NCBI GenBank assembly: GCA_036346395.1
Contig: CM070615.1
Coordinates: forward strand, 2,113,534-2,177,533
Length of the DNA stretch: 64,000 nucleotides
Reading direction: 5' to 3'
DNA from: Hsuehochloa calcarea
Taxonomy: Eukaryota > Streptophyta > Magnoliopsida > Poales > Poaceae
Below the pieces are notes generated by a model, which was not told the DNA's origin, did no database searches, and saw only the letters and a list, made by a program, of their open reading frames with translations. Positions 23,801 through 35,100 of this stretch are shown in pieces. The translations under genes and the position numbers were made by a program. The first letter of the stretch is position 1. The number at the start of each line of letters is the position of its first letter.

Positions 23801-25590
23801 CCACTGTCACATTCTAGGGCAGTAAGGGCGTAACTGTTTCCTTATGTCGGTTGACCATGCCGCCGATGTCTTACTCAACGTCACAACATGCTAAGGTGTT
23901 TCTTCCTTAGGTGCCATACGTCGGAGTATCACTGATATGCTCTTAAGTGAATCAACGTTGGCACCGGATACTCTTGTCAACATGGGGCCACCAAGGACTT
24001 CAACCGTGGCCACCATCGCAACTCGAACACGAATTGCCTCGCCGCGATGAGTGTAATGTTATGGAGCAAGACGCGACGCACCGCAGCAGGCGCATGAACG
24101 GTAGCGAGGGTACTGTAGCGGCACACGAACAGGGTCAAGCTGCTGTAGCGGCACATGAACAGTGCCCCTCGGCTGGTACTGTAGCACGTTATTTCCCATA
24201 CGTGACTGATGAGTTTCCTAGGATAAAGAATATTGGGTTAGGTAGATTATTTTGGGATTCCCTATCTTCCCTATCTATTTAGTTATTGTTAGGAATATGA
24301 TCTTATTTATTAGGAAGGTTATTTTAATAATTGAAAAGATTAGATTAGATTGACAGATTTCCTTATAGATTATTTCTTAAGCGTCAAGTCGGATTGTTCC
24401 TATAAAAGGCATAGTATGTATTCATTATCAATCAAGCAATGAGAGATCAAAAGTTCAACTAAACCTCGGAGCCTCGCTACCTCGACAGGGAAGAGTCATG
24501 TCGGCGGTTAGATAAGGGCGAGTGTCCTACCCTCGGTTCTCGGACCCGCACCTAACCAGCTACCACAATAGTATTATAAAATTTTCCAACTAGAGTTGAA
24601 AATATTACTCTTGTGCCAACGATCCCCCGTATTGGCAATTATAATTCTACTTCCTTGAGATTCTACTACTCATACTGTTAGGTGTAGTATAACTAAATCA
24701 TAACTAATCTAAACTATTGGATAAAAAGAGCAGATGACCCGTATTGAATTGAGTGTACAGTAAAAGAGCTATTTTCTTTTTCTGTTAGTAGTGTGATTGA
24801 CCAGTTTACGTGGAAATTGGTCAAAGTAGCAAAGTTCTACATTCCATAGTGCCACTCCACAACATATTTTACAGTGTTAAATGCCAAAAGTTTAAGGCCT
24901 TGCAGTCCTAACATGCTGGCGTAATGTTAACGAAGAACAAGGAAAGCTTATCACTTGCTAATTATTGATAGCCACGGAGCGGAGCTAGCCATAGGTCAAG
25001 CCTCGGAGACCTGGGCCAAGCCTCGGAGACCCGTGGCCCAGCTCCACACCTGAACAGCCATTCTATAATTTAAATTGTTTGCACTTCTCTATACGACAGT
25101 ATGAGTTGCACATCTCATTGGGACATTTTTTCTCCTTTTTGTTTCAGGTAGCATACTTCCTATGCTTCAGGCTGTCATGTCTGTCGTTCCGGTAGACAAG
25201 CTGGCCGTTCACTTCCACGATACATACGGCCAGGCCCTTGCCAACATCCTAGTCTCCCTTCAAGTAAGCAAAGAAACACTCATGGATCCACCTTGCTGAA
25301 AGGCACCAGAACATTCAGAAACATCTCTGCTTGGCCTAACACTTGGTTCTCATTTTCAGATGGGGATCAGCATAGTGGACTCGTCAGTGTCAGGCCTCGG
25401 CGGGTGCCCGTACGCAAAGGGCGCCGCCGGCAATGTCGCCACCGAGGAAGTCGTTTACATGCTCCATGGCCTGGGGATGGAGACCAACGTCGACCTCAAC
25501 AAGCTCATGGACGCCGGCGATCACATCTCCAAGCATCTGGGCAGGCCATCGGGCTCCAAGACTACTGCTTTGCGCAAGCTAACCGCCTGA
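20894..25590 (+). CDS. HMGCL: hydroxymethylglutaryl-CoA lyase
   Basis: It cleaves HMG-CoA to acetyl-CoA and acetoacetate, the last step of leucine breakdown, normally in mitochondria or peroxisomes. Coding exons are 20894-21012, 21250-21373, 21893-22072, 22177-22257, 22374-22537, 22656-22792, 25148-25263 and 25360-25590; all have GT-AG borders and join in frame to 383 aa. Family marks are VGPRDGLQNE (about residues 95-104; Arg and Asp of the active site), HFHDTYGQALAN (metal-binding His pair) and the signature SVSGLGGCPYAKGA with the catalytic Cys. The first 80 residues are weakly conserved and contain no clear transit peptide. The Met at 20894 is the first in the second exon, one base after its acceptor. 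The 2.36-kb intron before exon 25148 holds a MITE and an LTR element. No stop or frameshift is present. The gene converges with ECM29. Confidence 0.95.
21535..21852. mobile_element. MITE-like repeat, copy 1 (HMG-CoA lyase intron)
   Basis: About 320 bp with inverted ends GAAAATTTTACGCCACA and (reverse complement) AGTTTTTTTACGGTACAC. It shares most of its length with the repeat at 22853-24770. It contains GTGGTAGTATAAATCAAATC near the left end and GTAGTATAAATAAATC near the right. The superfamily is not certain because I could not fix a target duplication. Confidence 0.65.
22853..24770. mobile_element. MITE-like repeat, copy 2, split by an LTR element
   Basis: The left half is 22853-22975 and the right half 24571-24770. 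Together they match copy 1 at 21535. Its ends are GAGAAATTTTACGTTACA and (reverse complement) GCTCTTTTACTGTACACTC. The non-autonomous LTR element at 22976-24570 inserted into it. It lies in the HMG-CoA lyase intron before exon 25148. Confidence 0.65.
22976..24570 (+). mobile_element. non-autonomous copia-like LTR element in HMG-CoA lyase intron
   Basis: LTRs lie at 22976-23412 (437 bp) and 24057-24570 (514 bp). Both begin TGTTATGGAGCAAGAC; they end CCACAACA and CCACAATA. The flanks ATATT and GTATT are an imperfect 5-bp duplication. TTTGGTATTAGAGTC follows the left LTR, a tRNA-Met type primer site. The right LTR has an extra block of about 75 bp (near 24120-24175) with repeated CTGTAGCGGCACA. 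The 644-bp interior has a short gag-like start (ATGGCTTCCGGTGATG at 23434) but no protease, integrase or RT. Each LTR has a TATA-like CCTATAAAAG. It depends on other elements for movement. Confidence 0.82.
25002..25045 (+). repeat. short direct repeat in HMG-CoA lyase intron
   Basis: CAAGCCTCGGAGACC occurs twice in tandem, separated by TGGGC, about 100 bp before the acceptor of the eighth coding exon's intron. No function is evident. Confidence 0.6.
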
Positions 25591-26109
25591 GCCCCTGACG
25601 ATCACATTTGGGATTCAGAGAGGAAGATACATCAGTTGGCGTCGTCATACGTATTTACACAAGTCATTTGATTGTACACCGTCCCAATTTACTCTGAATT
25701 CGAGCGCAAATAAACAGAAACCGTAGATGGCCAAGAAATGAATGAATCGCGGATCCAGTCTTTCATAGCATACTGCATTTCTCGGGGCACAACAAAGTAG
25801 ACTAACGTGGCAGCACAAGTTGCTTACTACAGAGTAGAATGATTTCAGCTACTTCTTTTCTTTCCATTCCGGACAGTTGCACATGTAGCAGAAGCAGATA
25901 GCAGAACGTCACGGACAAGGTGCAAAATATCAAAAAGAGCAGAAGCATGTTGGCTTTTCTTTTGCTGCCTTATGTTGTAAAAGGGATGGAGAGCTTGTTT
26001 TTTATGTTGCGTGGCTGAATAAATGTACAATAGTCACCATAAATTTAGGGGCGGTCATTTTGTTGGCAGCATTCCATGTATAGATTTACATGTTTCCAAA
26101 AGAGGTGAT
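25591..26109. other. convergent intergenic region (3' UTRs)
   Basis: It lies between the HMG-CoA lyase stop (25590) and the ECM29 stop (26110). AATAAA at 25709-25714 is a probable poly(A) signal for the lyase. I could not identify the ECM29 signal. No ORF or repeat of note is present. Confidence 0.6.
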
Positions 26110-29100
26110 TTAATCCAACATCAATGTTGCTCCTGTGAGATCTTTGAGAATGGCCAGGCATTGCTTCAAAAATGCCTTTGCTTGTTCACTTTTTTCCGAC
26201 TCGCAGAGCTCGATAAGTTCACCCTCGAACTTGGCCTCTCTTCTGTCTGTCAATGGAAAGTCTCTATACAATTTACTCAACTCAAGAAGGCACTCTGAAG
26301 CAGCAGTGTGAACCTGAGAACACAAGACAAGTTGTGAGGAGCAAGGTTTTTTTTTTTCTGGACGCTAAATGGTAATCCGAAACTAGGACTATCCCATAAC
26401 AAGTAAATTTGTCAATAAACTAGGCCACTTTAGTCCTTTGGAGCTCCCAAGGCACTCACAATCAGTGCAAGGGACCTTCCAACCATTCTTCCGAGCATCA
26501 ATGGAACCAAAAACAAGCATCGAAAGTGTTACATCAAGAAGCAATGTTGTTAAACACTGTCCAACAATCTCATAATGTTCACGCACTTTTATGCTACCAC
26601 AAAAACATACAGGTAGTAGACTATAATATATTTTAAAGCCAATGTCGTGTGATTATTCATTAGAAGGAAGATAAAAAATTAACTTCTCGTAAAGAAGTGC
26701 TGATATGGTAATAAATATCAGTTGGCGAGCGCTAGATATACAGAAGATTACCTGAGCAATCTTAACTAAGCGTATGGAGTCTACTACTTTGGACGCCACC
26801 GAATGAAATAACTGAATAAAAATAATCAAGTCAAAAGAAACTTGTCAGAAACAATGAAGAACGAGAACAAATGCTGAATATAGAACTGAACAACTATGTG
26901 ATATACCTCCTGAACCAAGTAAGCTGTGTCTTGAGGCCACATGTTACCGCCATTGGAATTCAGAAATTTGTAGCACAACTCTTTGATACACAAGAAGGAT
27001 GACAACTTAACTGCTCATGAAAATCCATTAAAGCATTAAAATGACACTTTTGAAGTATCAAAGAAGAAAATTATTCTAAATCTGTTCCTTAGAGTATATC
27101 ACAGATCCTGCATATAAAACATACCCTGCCAACTCTCCTCGGGCGATAGAGAATTTAATAAAACTTCTAACATATTCTTCTTTTGGTGGATAATATCCTG
27201 CGGAAAAGCAACACTGATGCAAGGTGCAACACAGTTGAGCACCTTGTCAAGAGAAACAGAGACGCATTCACTTTCATCTTGCTCTGCAGAAAAAAGAGCA
27301 ATACATAAAAAGTTCCTATAAGCATAAAAGGATATCAATGAATAGTTCTAAAAGTGCCTCATCAGCCAAAATCCAGCAAAGGTACTCAAGTATTGTGTTA
27401 CGATGTAAAATTACAATATTGTATTTATATGATAGAGAAAACAGAATATATGGGAAGTTCTAGTAGTCAATTACAAGAAGTTTCGTTAAGTATAGGTATT
27501 AGTTGAATTTGAATGAACTAAGGGCCCAAAATAACCACTGACCAGCACCAGCGGATGTAGCAAGTGAAGATGAACCCCTTGTCTTACAAATGGCAGATTG
27601 ATTAGAAACCTCACACAACATAGGAAAAACACTATTGAAGAACCCTGGATCTCCGAATGCTGTAATCACCTGAAAAGTGATGAAGAAATAAGAAAAAACT
27701 AGGTAAATGGTGACGATTCAGAAATATATAAAAAATTGCCAAAAGGCATCTCATTGCAACACTTGTGCTCATAAAATTCGGTAAATATACTCGAAAACAA
27801 TTATGAGGTGACTTTGTTACATCCTGCTTCCAGTTCACATCATAAACTCTTTTAGCACAGGTTGAAAGGGAAATTGTGTAACAGTTAAGAATCATTTTTT
27901 TTGTTAAAGAAAAGGTTGGTCAACAAACAATAACACCACCAGAGCATCTGCTAGTGGCCACAAGTTTCACATCTATTATCTTATTAAAATAGAGTCAAAA
28001 GAAACCACCACGTTCGCACACAAGGAATAAAAATTTAAAAATATTTGAAAGTAAAAATATACGAAATACAACCAACAAATAAATGAAATTCCGAATAAAA
28101 ATAAAATAAAATTAGCAATTTGATTTCAATACGAATTCCAAAGTAAAATCCCTAAATAACTGTAATTCCGAATAAAAATTAAACAAAAAATTAGCAATTA
28201 GATTTGGACACGAATCCCAAGAAAAAAGAACTGAATTTCTGAATAACAAATAAAAGAAAATTTGCAATTTGAGTTTCATACATATTCCAAAATAAAACCC
28301 CCAAAATACTAAAAATTTTAATAAATTAAATAAATTGAGCAATTTGATTTGTATACGAACTCCAATATAAATAAATAAAATGTCGAATAAAAATAAAAAA
28401 TTTAACGAGATGACATGAATGGTGCGGAGGAGACACAAAAGAAGCCACAACGTTCGTTCTCAAGATCATGTGTTTGTATTGTTGCTTTCTATGGAATAAA
28501 AATAAAAATAACTAGAATTTTGATTTAAATATACAAGTTATAACGAGGATAGCACAAATATTGTTGGAGACCACGAAAGAGTGCAATGATATCGATCTAT
28601 CCGCAAGAAGATATTGATCTACGGGGAAGCGAAGAGCCGATGCGGCGACGACAGAGATGAGGATAATATCGTGCTGCTCGCCGGGGCCATTGAAGAGAAA
28701 GTACAGTGTTGAAGGAGCCAAGGGCCACAATGACAAGTGGTGATGTCAGCGTTGTTGAAGAAGTTATTGGCCAAAGAAGCTCGATGATGAGAAGCCCTGA
28801 CAGAGAGGAGATGAAGTTTTGCATTGAAGACGAGCTATGCACGATATGGTGCCATCGGGTAGCTAGGAGTATACCATCATTGATGAGGAGCACGTTGACG
28901 TCGGCAATGGCGAAAAAATTATCTATATCATTAGACAATGACTAAAGCAGATATGCCGACATTAGTGAAGATGGAAGGTTGCCACAGTTAGTGAAGAAGC
29001 CACAACGTTGAGTTGGTCAACGTCGAAGAAGAGTGGCTGACACGAGGAGAGGACGTTGAGCATGTATAACATTATGCATGCGTATGTACATGCATACTGT

Positions 29101-32100
29101 TAGAATATGAATTCTTTTGTATTTCCTTATATGTGTATGACATATTAACGTGTAATATCCCCTTTATACTCCTATATATATATATATATTGTCCATTAGG
29201 CCTCATTAATACATACACAATATTCATAAAAGAGTATCAGAGCTGGGCCACAACCTAGCTCTTTCTGATGCCACATCCATTGTCGTCGTCGAAGGCCGCC
29301 GCTGCCGCCGGCCGAATCAGGACATCGCCACCCGAGGCCGCCATTGCACGACGACACCCAACACTGTTGCCCTCGCCGACCATAACCGATGCCGCCGGAC
29401 ACCGTCCGTTCCCGACGCTGGTTTGCCGACAGCCCGCGTGACGCCGCTCCACCCAAGGACGACGTCGCCCGTCCCCGACGCCCACGACCTGAGGACAATG
29501 CGGGCTAAGCGCCGCCATTAGCACTTCCCTTTGACGCTTGTCGCCAAAACACCATCGTCGCTGACGCCGTCCGCACGGGACGTACTCATCGCTTGGGCCG
29601 CCACTGCCAACAGGGGGAACCCTATTTCCCCCGCGCGCTCGCCCCTTCATGTTCCGTTCGCACGGGCCGTCACAAGCCATTTTAGTGTGAGCCAGGCTGC
29701 CAGACCGACCAACAAGGCAAAAAAAACAGGACGTCGATCTAACCGCTACGCAGTCCAGCGTCGCCTACCGATGGCTTCCGTTCCATTAGTTGCGATCCCA
29801 TTCTTGGGAACAAAGCTTCATAGGACGAACTACAGGTTGTGGTCTTCACTCATGGAGATTACGCTCGATGCTCTCCACTTCTGGAGACATGTCACTGGTG
29901 CTCGATTTTGTCCGCTGTCGCTGGTTCAACCTCCCAGACATCCTACTTCTGCCACTCCTGCAGAATATGAGGCTTCCAAGGAGGTAGAGGCCACTGCCGC
30001 TGATGCTGTTGATGAGGCCTTTCAGTATGCCATAGACGCTTTTGAGTGCTGGTGTGCTGATGAGGCCCGTGTTCAAGCCATCCTAGTTGTGTGCTGATGA
30101 GACCCGTGTTCAAGCCCTTCGTGTTCCCATCGCACGGCCGCGCGGGCCATTTTAGTGTGAGCCAAGCAGCCAGACTGGCCCACAAGAAAAAAGAACAAAA
30201 AAGGACATCGATCTAACCGCTACGCCGTCCAGCGCCGCCTGTTAGACTTTGTTGCCTTGGTCGCCGCACCGTCCATCGCCGCCTACCGATATCTACCGTT
30301 CTATCAGCGTCAATCCCATTCTCAGGAACAAAGCTTCATGGGACGAACTACAGGTTGTGCTCTTCACTCATGAAGATCACGCTCGATGGTCTCCGCCTCT
30401 GGGGACATGTCAGTAGTGCTCGACTTTGTCCGCCGTCGCCGGTTCAGCCTCCTCCCAGACAGCCTACTTCTGCCACTCCTGCAGAATATGAGGCCGCCAA
30501 GGAGGCAGAGGCGGCTGCCGCTGATGCTACTGATGAGGCCTTTCAGTATGTCATATACGCTTTTGAGCGTGGGTGTGCTGATGAGGCCCGTGTTCAAGCC
30601 ATCCTAGTGGTCAGCGTCGACGACTCCATCCAGCCAGACACTGTTGGTTTGTGTTCTACTCGCTAGGTCTGGGAGTATTTACACGAGCGATACCAACAGA
30701 GCAATGATACTCAGTTCTTTTCATTCTTTTCACTTTAGCGTGAGTTGTGGAAGCTTCGCTAGGAGAACTCCTCCGTCGACGACTTCTTCCGAGTCCTAGC
30801 CAAGCTCTGGTGCTAGCTGGACAAGCTAGCTTCTCCACTCTGTCGCCTTTATGACTTTGTCTGCCGTCTTCGCCCAGAGTTTGAGCCTGTCAGGGCTCAA
30901 CTGCTGAGCCGCTCACTACGACCGATAGTCACCAAGGCTCTTTCAACGCTTCGTGCTGAGGAGCTTCGCTGCGGGTTAGCAGCGCAGTTTGTTCCAGCTA
31001 TGCTTGCTACCCCTTCTTCGACTACACCGACGGCTTCTGCTTGGACTACAATCCCTCCTCAGGTGTCTGTCTCCGCTCCTGTTTTTGCACCAACTGCTCT
31101 TGGACTACACCGACGGCTTCTGCTTGGACTACAATCCCTCCTCAGGTGTCTGTTTCCGCTCCTACTTTTGCACCAACTGGGGTTCAATGCAATTATTGCA
31201 AAAACTTCGAGCACGACTACCAGAGTTGTGCGGTGCGAAAAAAGAGGAACAAGGCGCGTGGGGGTGGACGATCCAAGGGGGGCAGGGAGGCCCTTGACGG
31301 GAGAACAGACCAGCACGTTAGGACCTTAGTGAGGTGACTCTGTTCAGTCAGTTCTGCCAGGCTCTACTTCAGCAGCTCTCTCACAGCTCAGCTGGTTCTG
31401 CTAGTCTAGCTCAAATGTCTCCTCTAGGTACTTCTTGGGTTCTGGATTCTGGTTTCTCTTTCCACATAACACCGGACTCCACATCTCTCACTTCAGTAGA
31501 ACCTCCTGTTTTTCCTATCTCTGTTCAAACAGCTGACGGTACTCCTCTGTCTGTCAGCTGTCAGGGCACCCTTTTGTCCACTAATTTTTATGTTCGAGTT
31601 ATTTCCCATGTTCTCCAGCTTTCCATGCAGCTTCTCTCGGTGGGTCAGCTTACCGATCTCGGCTGTAGGGTTGATTTTGACTCACTCATGTTTTGTCCAG
31701 GACCGACAGACAGTGACAGTACTTGGGACTAGCCAGCACCGTAGGGATCGTCAGGGTCCCTACATTCTTGACCGCCTCTACCTTCCGCCTACTTCAATCA
31801 CTCCTATCACCTCTATGTCTACCTCCACTGTCACTGCTGCCACCACTTCTGGAGTTTTTGCGCAGTGGCATCATCGTTTAGGTCACTTGTGTGGGGTCTC
31901 GCATTTCTTCATTAATTCATCAGGGTGTTCTTGGACGTGTTACTATTGACACGGCCATGTTTTGTCAGGGTTGTAAACTGGGCAGGCAGCTAAAACTTAT
32001 CATTCTAGTGAGTCCTTATCTTTTCGTCCCTTCGACTTAGTTTATTCAAATGTTGGGGAGATGCGCCTATTATCTCTAAAGATGGGCATAAATTTTATGT

Positions 32101-35100
32101 GATCATTGATGATTATTCCTGTTTTACATGGATTTTTCCTATGTCCAATCGTGGTCAGTTTCTTGCGATCTATCGTAGCTTTGCAACAATGGTTCGTACT
32201 CAGTTTGATTCTTCCATCCATACCTTTCGCTGTGATTTTGCTAGCGAATATGTTCTGACACTTTTAGAAAGTTTCTTTTTGAGCAGTGCACTCTTTACCA
32301 GTCATCTTGTCCAGGTGCCCATACTCAGAATGAGGTTGCTGAGCGCAAACATCATCATCTGATTGAGACTGCCCACACTCTTCTCCTTGCCTCTCACGTT
32401 CCACCATAATTCTGGACTGAGGCTGTTTCTACAACTGCAGATCTCATCAATATGTAGCCTTCCACTGCTCTTAAGGGTGTAAATCCTATAGAGCCTCTCT
32501 ACTCTCGAGCCCCCTAGTACACTCACCTTCATGTTTTTTGTTGTACTTGTTTCGTTCTGCTGCAGCCTTGTGAACGCACCAAACTATAGGCTTAGTCAGT
32601 TGAGTGTGTGTTTCTTGATTATAGTTTTGGGCATAAGGGTTATCGCTGCTATGATCCTTCTGCTCGACGGATCAGGATTTTACGAGATGTTGTCTTTGAC
32701 GAATCTCGACTTTTCTTCTATCAAGATTCGGTTCCTTGTCCTGTTTCCACCGTTGAGTCGATTTTGTGGTTGTCGCTTTCTGGCTCTTCACCAATTTCTC
32801 CACTATCACAGTCTTCCCCTAGTCTATCCAGTGGTTCCTTCTGTACCTCCGCCTCCGGTGCTGCCTCCTGCAACACCGCCTCTTGTTCCTGCAGCACCAC
32901 TGTCCCGTTTCTCTGGTATTCATTACTCCAAATGTCCTCGTCCTTCACTAGTATCTTCTCATGGTATCTTGCCGACACTCACATCTGATCCTCGTGATGA
33001 TGCTCCCTGTTACATCCTTCGTGACCGGACATCCCTTCAACCTCCTAATCGTCTTGGATTTGCTCCGATAGCTCATGATCTCTCTGTCACTGAGCCTAAT
33101 TCTTATCGTGAGGATGCTCCTCATTATGAGTGGCAACTCGCTATGGCATCGGAGCTTGATGCTTTTCGACATACAGAGACTTTGGATATTGTACCGACAC
33201 CTGTTCATGCTCGTCCTATCGAGTGCAAGTGGGTGTACAAGATTAAGACCCAGTCTGATGGTACTATCGAGTGCTACAAGGCTCGTCTTGTGGCTCGCGG
33301 CTTACAGCAGGAGTACGGTCGTGACTACGATGAGACTTTGACCCCTAATGCCCATATGATCACTGTTCGCACTCTTGTTGCAGTTGCTTCTGTTCGCCAA
33401 TGGTCTATCTCTCAGCTGGATGTTAAGCATGCCTTTCTTAATGGTTTTTCATGAGATCTACATGCAGCCACCACCTGGGTATTCTGTTCCCGATGGGCAC
33501 AAATGTCGTCTTCGTCATGCGCTTTATGACCTTAAACAAGCTCCTCGTGCCTGGTTTGTGCGCTTTACCTCAGTGATTACTGTTGTTGGTTTCACTATCA
33601 GTTCCCACCAAGGATAGAAAACCTGTTCTGGGAATCCGGTCCACCATTGAGGAAAAAACCGTCTGTTCCGTATTTCGGAAAAAAACCGGACGAATTTCGT
33701 TTGAATTTGCTTAAAAACCAGTCAAAATTCAAATTTTGAACTGGCCAAACCGAGAAAAACTGGCCAGTTTTCCTCTTCCCGGAGCCCACCGGTAAACCCG
33801 GTAAGTTATCGGCCGGTTTTTTCTTCCATGGTTTCCATGATCCTGCTTTTTTTGTCAATGTCTTATCTCAGGGTAGAACACTGCTTCTTCTATATGTTGA
33901 TGATATGCTCATCACTCGTGATGGTTCCTCATTCATCAAGTATGTGAAGAAGCATCTCAATGAGCAATTTTTGATGACTAATCTTGGTTCTCTTACGTGC
34001 TTTCTTGGGATTGAGGTCTCTTCTATGCATGAGGGTTACTACCTCTCCCAGCAGAAGTATGTCCAGGAACTTCTTGATCGGTCTGATCTGACTGACACTC
34101 GCACTGCTGAGACTCTCATGGAGCTATCCTTACAGCTTCGCGCCACTAATGATCTTCTTGAGAATCCTACTCGATATCGCCATCTTATTAGGAGTTTGGT
34201 GTATCGTGTGAACACTCGTCCTGATATTGCTTATGTTGTTCATATCTTGAGTCAGTTCATGGCTCGTCCTACCCATCTTCACTACAGTCACATTTTTTAT
34301 GTTCTTCGCTACTTGCGTGGGACTATCTCTCGCCGTTTGTTTTTCCCTAGCTCCACCTCACTACAGCTTTAGGCGTGCTCCGATGTGACCTGGGTTAGTG
34401 ATCCTCCTGATCGTCGTTCTCTTTCTGTTTACTGTGTTTTTCTTGACTCCTTCATGATTGCTTGGAAGACAAAGAAGTAGACTACATTTTCCCGTTCGAG
34501 TGTAAAGGCTGAGTTGAGAGCTATGGCAGCAGTGACAGCCGAGGTTACTTAGTTGAGGTGGCTACTTGCAGATTTTGGAGTGCATGTAATGGGACCTACG
34601 ACTCTTTTGTCTGACAGTACAGGTGCTATCAGTATTGCTCGTGACCTAGTGAAACATGAGATCACCAAGCACATTGGTGTGGATGCTTCATACACTCGCT
34701 TACAGGTGCAGAAGGGAGTACTTGCTATACAGTTTGTGCTCTCAAAGTTACACATTGCTGACTTCTTCACGAAGCCACAGACTAGAGTACAACATTTGTA
34801 TTTCTCTCCAAACTCAGCGTGTGTGATCCATCATGAGTTTAAGGAGGGTGTTATAATATGAATTCTTTTGTATTTCCTTATATGTCTTTTGTATTTCCTT
34901 ATATGTGTATGGTATATTCCCTTGTAATATCTCATTCGTACTCCCTATATATATTGTCTATCAGGCCTCATAAATACATACACAATATTCATAACACATA
35001 CATCCGTACGAATAGAAGCGCAAGTGTGCAGAGGCACAGAGCAAAAATCTTGGGAGTACAGATGGCGCAATCGTATGGAATATGCTAGGGGTCACCAGAG

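Larger units (their letters stand above)
29771..34848 (+). pseudogene. copia-1 gag-pol polyprotein, degenerate
   Basis: Domain order is that of Ty1-copia. Gag starts at 29771 (MASVPLVAIPFLGTKLH). A zinc knuckle CNYCKNFEHDYQSC is near 31187. Protease WVLDSGFSFHITPDS is near 31436, with the catalytic DSG kept. The GAG-pre-integrase motif WHHRLGHLCG is near 31866. Integrase core fragments follow (IIDDYSCFTWIF, FRCDFASEY). RT runs from KWVYKIKTQSDGTIECYKAR (33228) through LYVDDMLITRD (about 33890). RNase H includes LLSDSTGAISIARDLVKHE near 34610. Gag is partly duplicated in tandem, stops are frequent, one frameshift follows AFLNG near 33450, and MITE copy B splits the RT. It is not functional. 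Confidence 0.9.
29098..34996 (+). mobile_element. Ty1-copia element, copia-1 (inside the Helitron)
   Basis: The 5' LTR is 29098-29231 and the 3' LTR 34849-34996 (TGTTAGAATATG/TGTTATAATATG to TTCATAACA). CATAC flanks both sides (29093-29097, 34997-35001), a perfect 5-bp duplication. A primer-site-like GAGTATCAGAGCT follows the 5' LTR, and the polypurine tract AAGGAGGG (34841-34848) precedes the 3' LTR. The 3' LTR carries an internal direct repeat of CTTTTGTATTTCCTTATATG that accounts for its extra length. The short LTRs suggest an Ale-type lineage (inference). Confidence 0.93.

Noticed and set aside
26389..26586. 65-codon minus-strand ORF between ECM29 exons
   Set aside because: It lies in the intron between exons 26752-26811 and 26110-26313, which join directly (KIAQ to VHTAASECL) as expected for the family.
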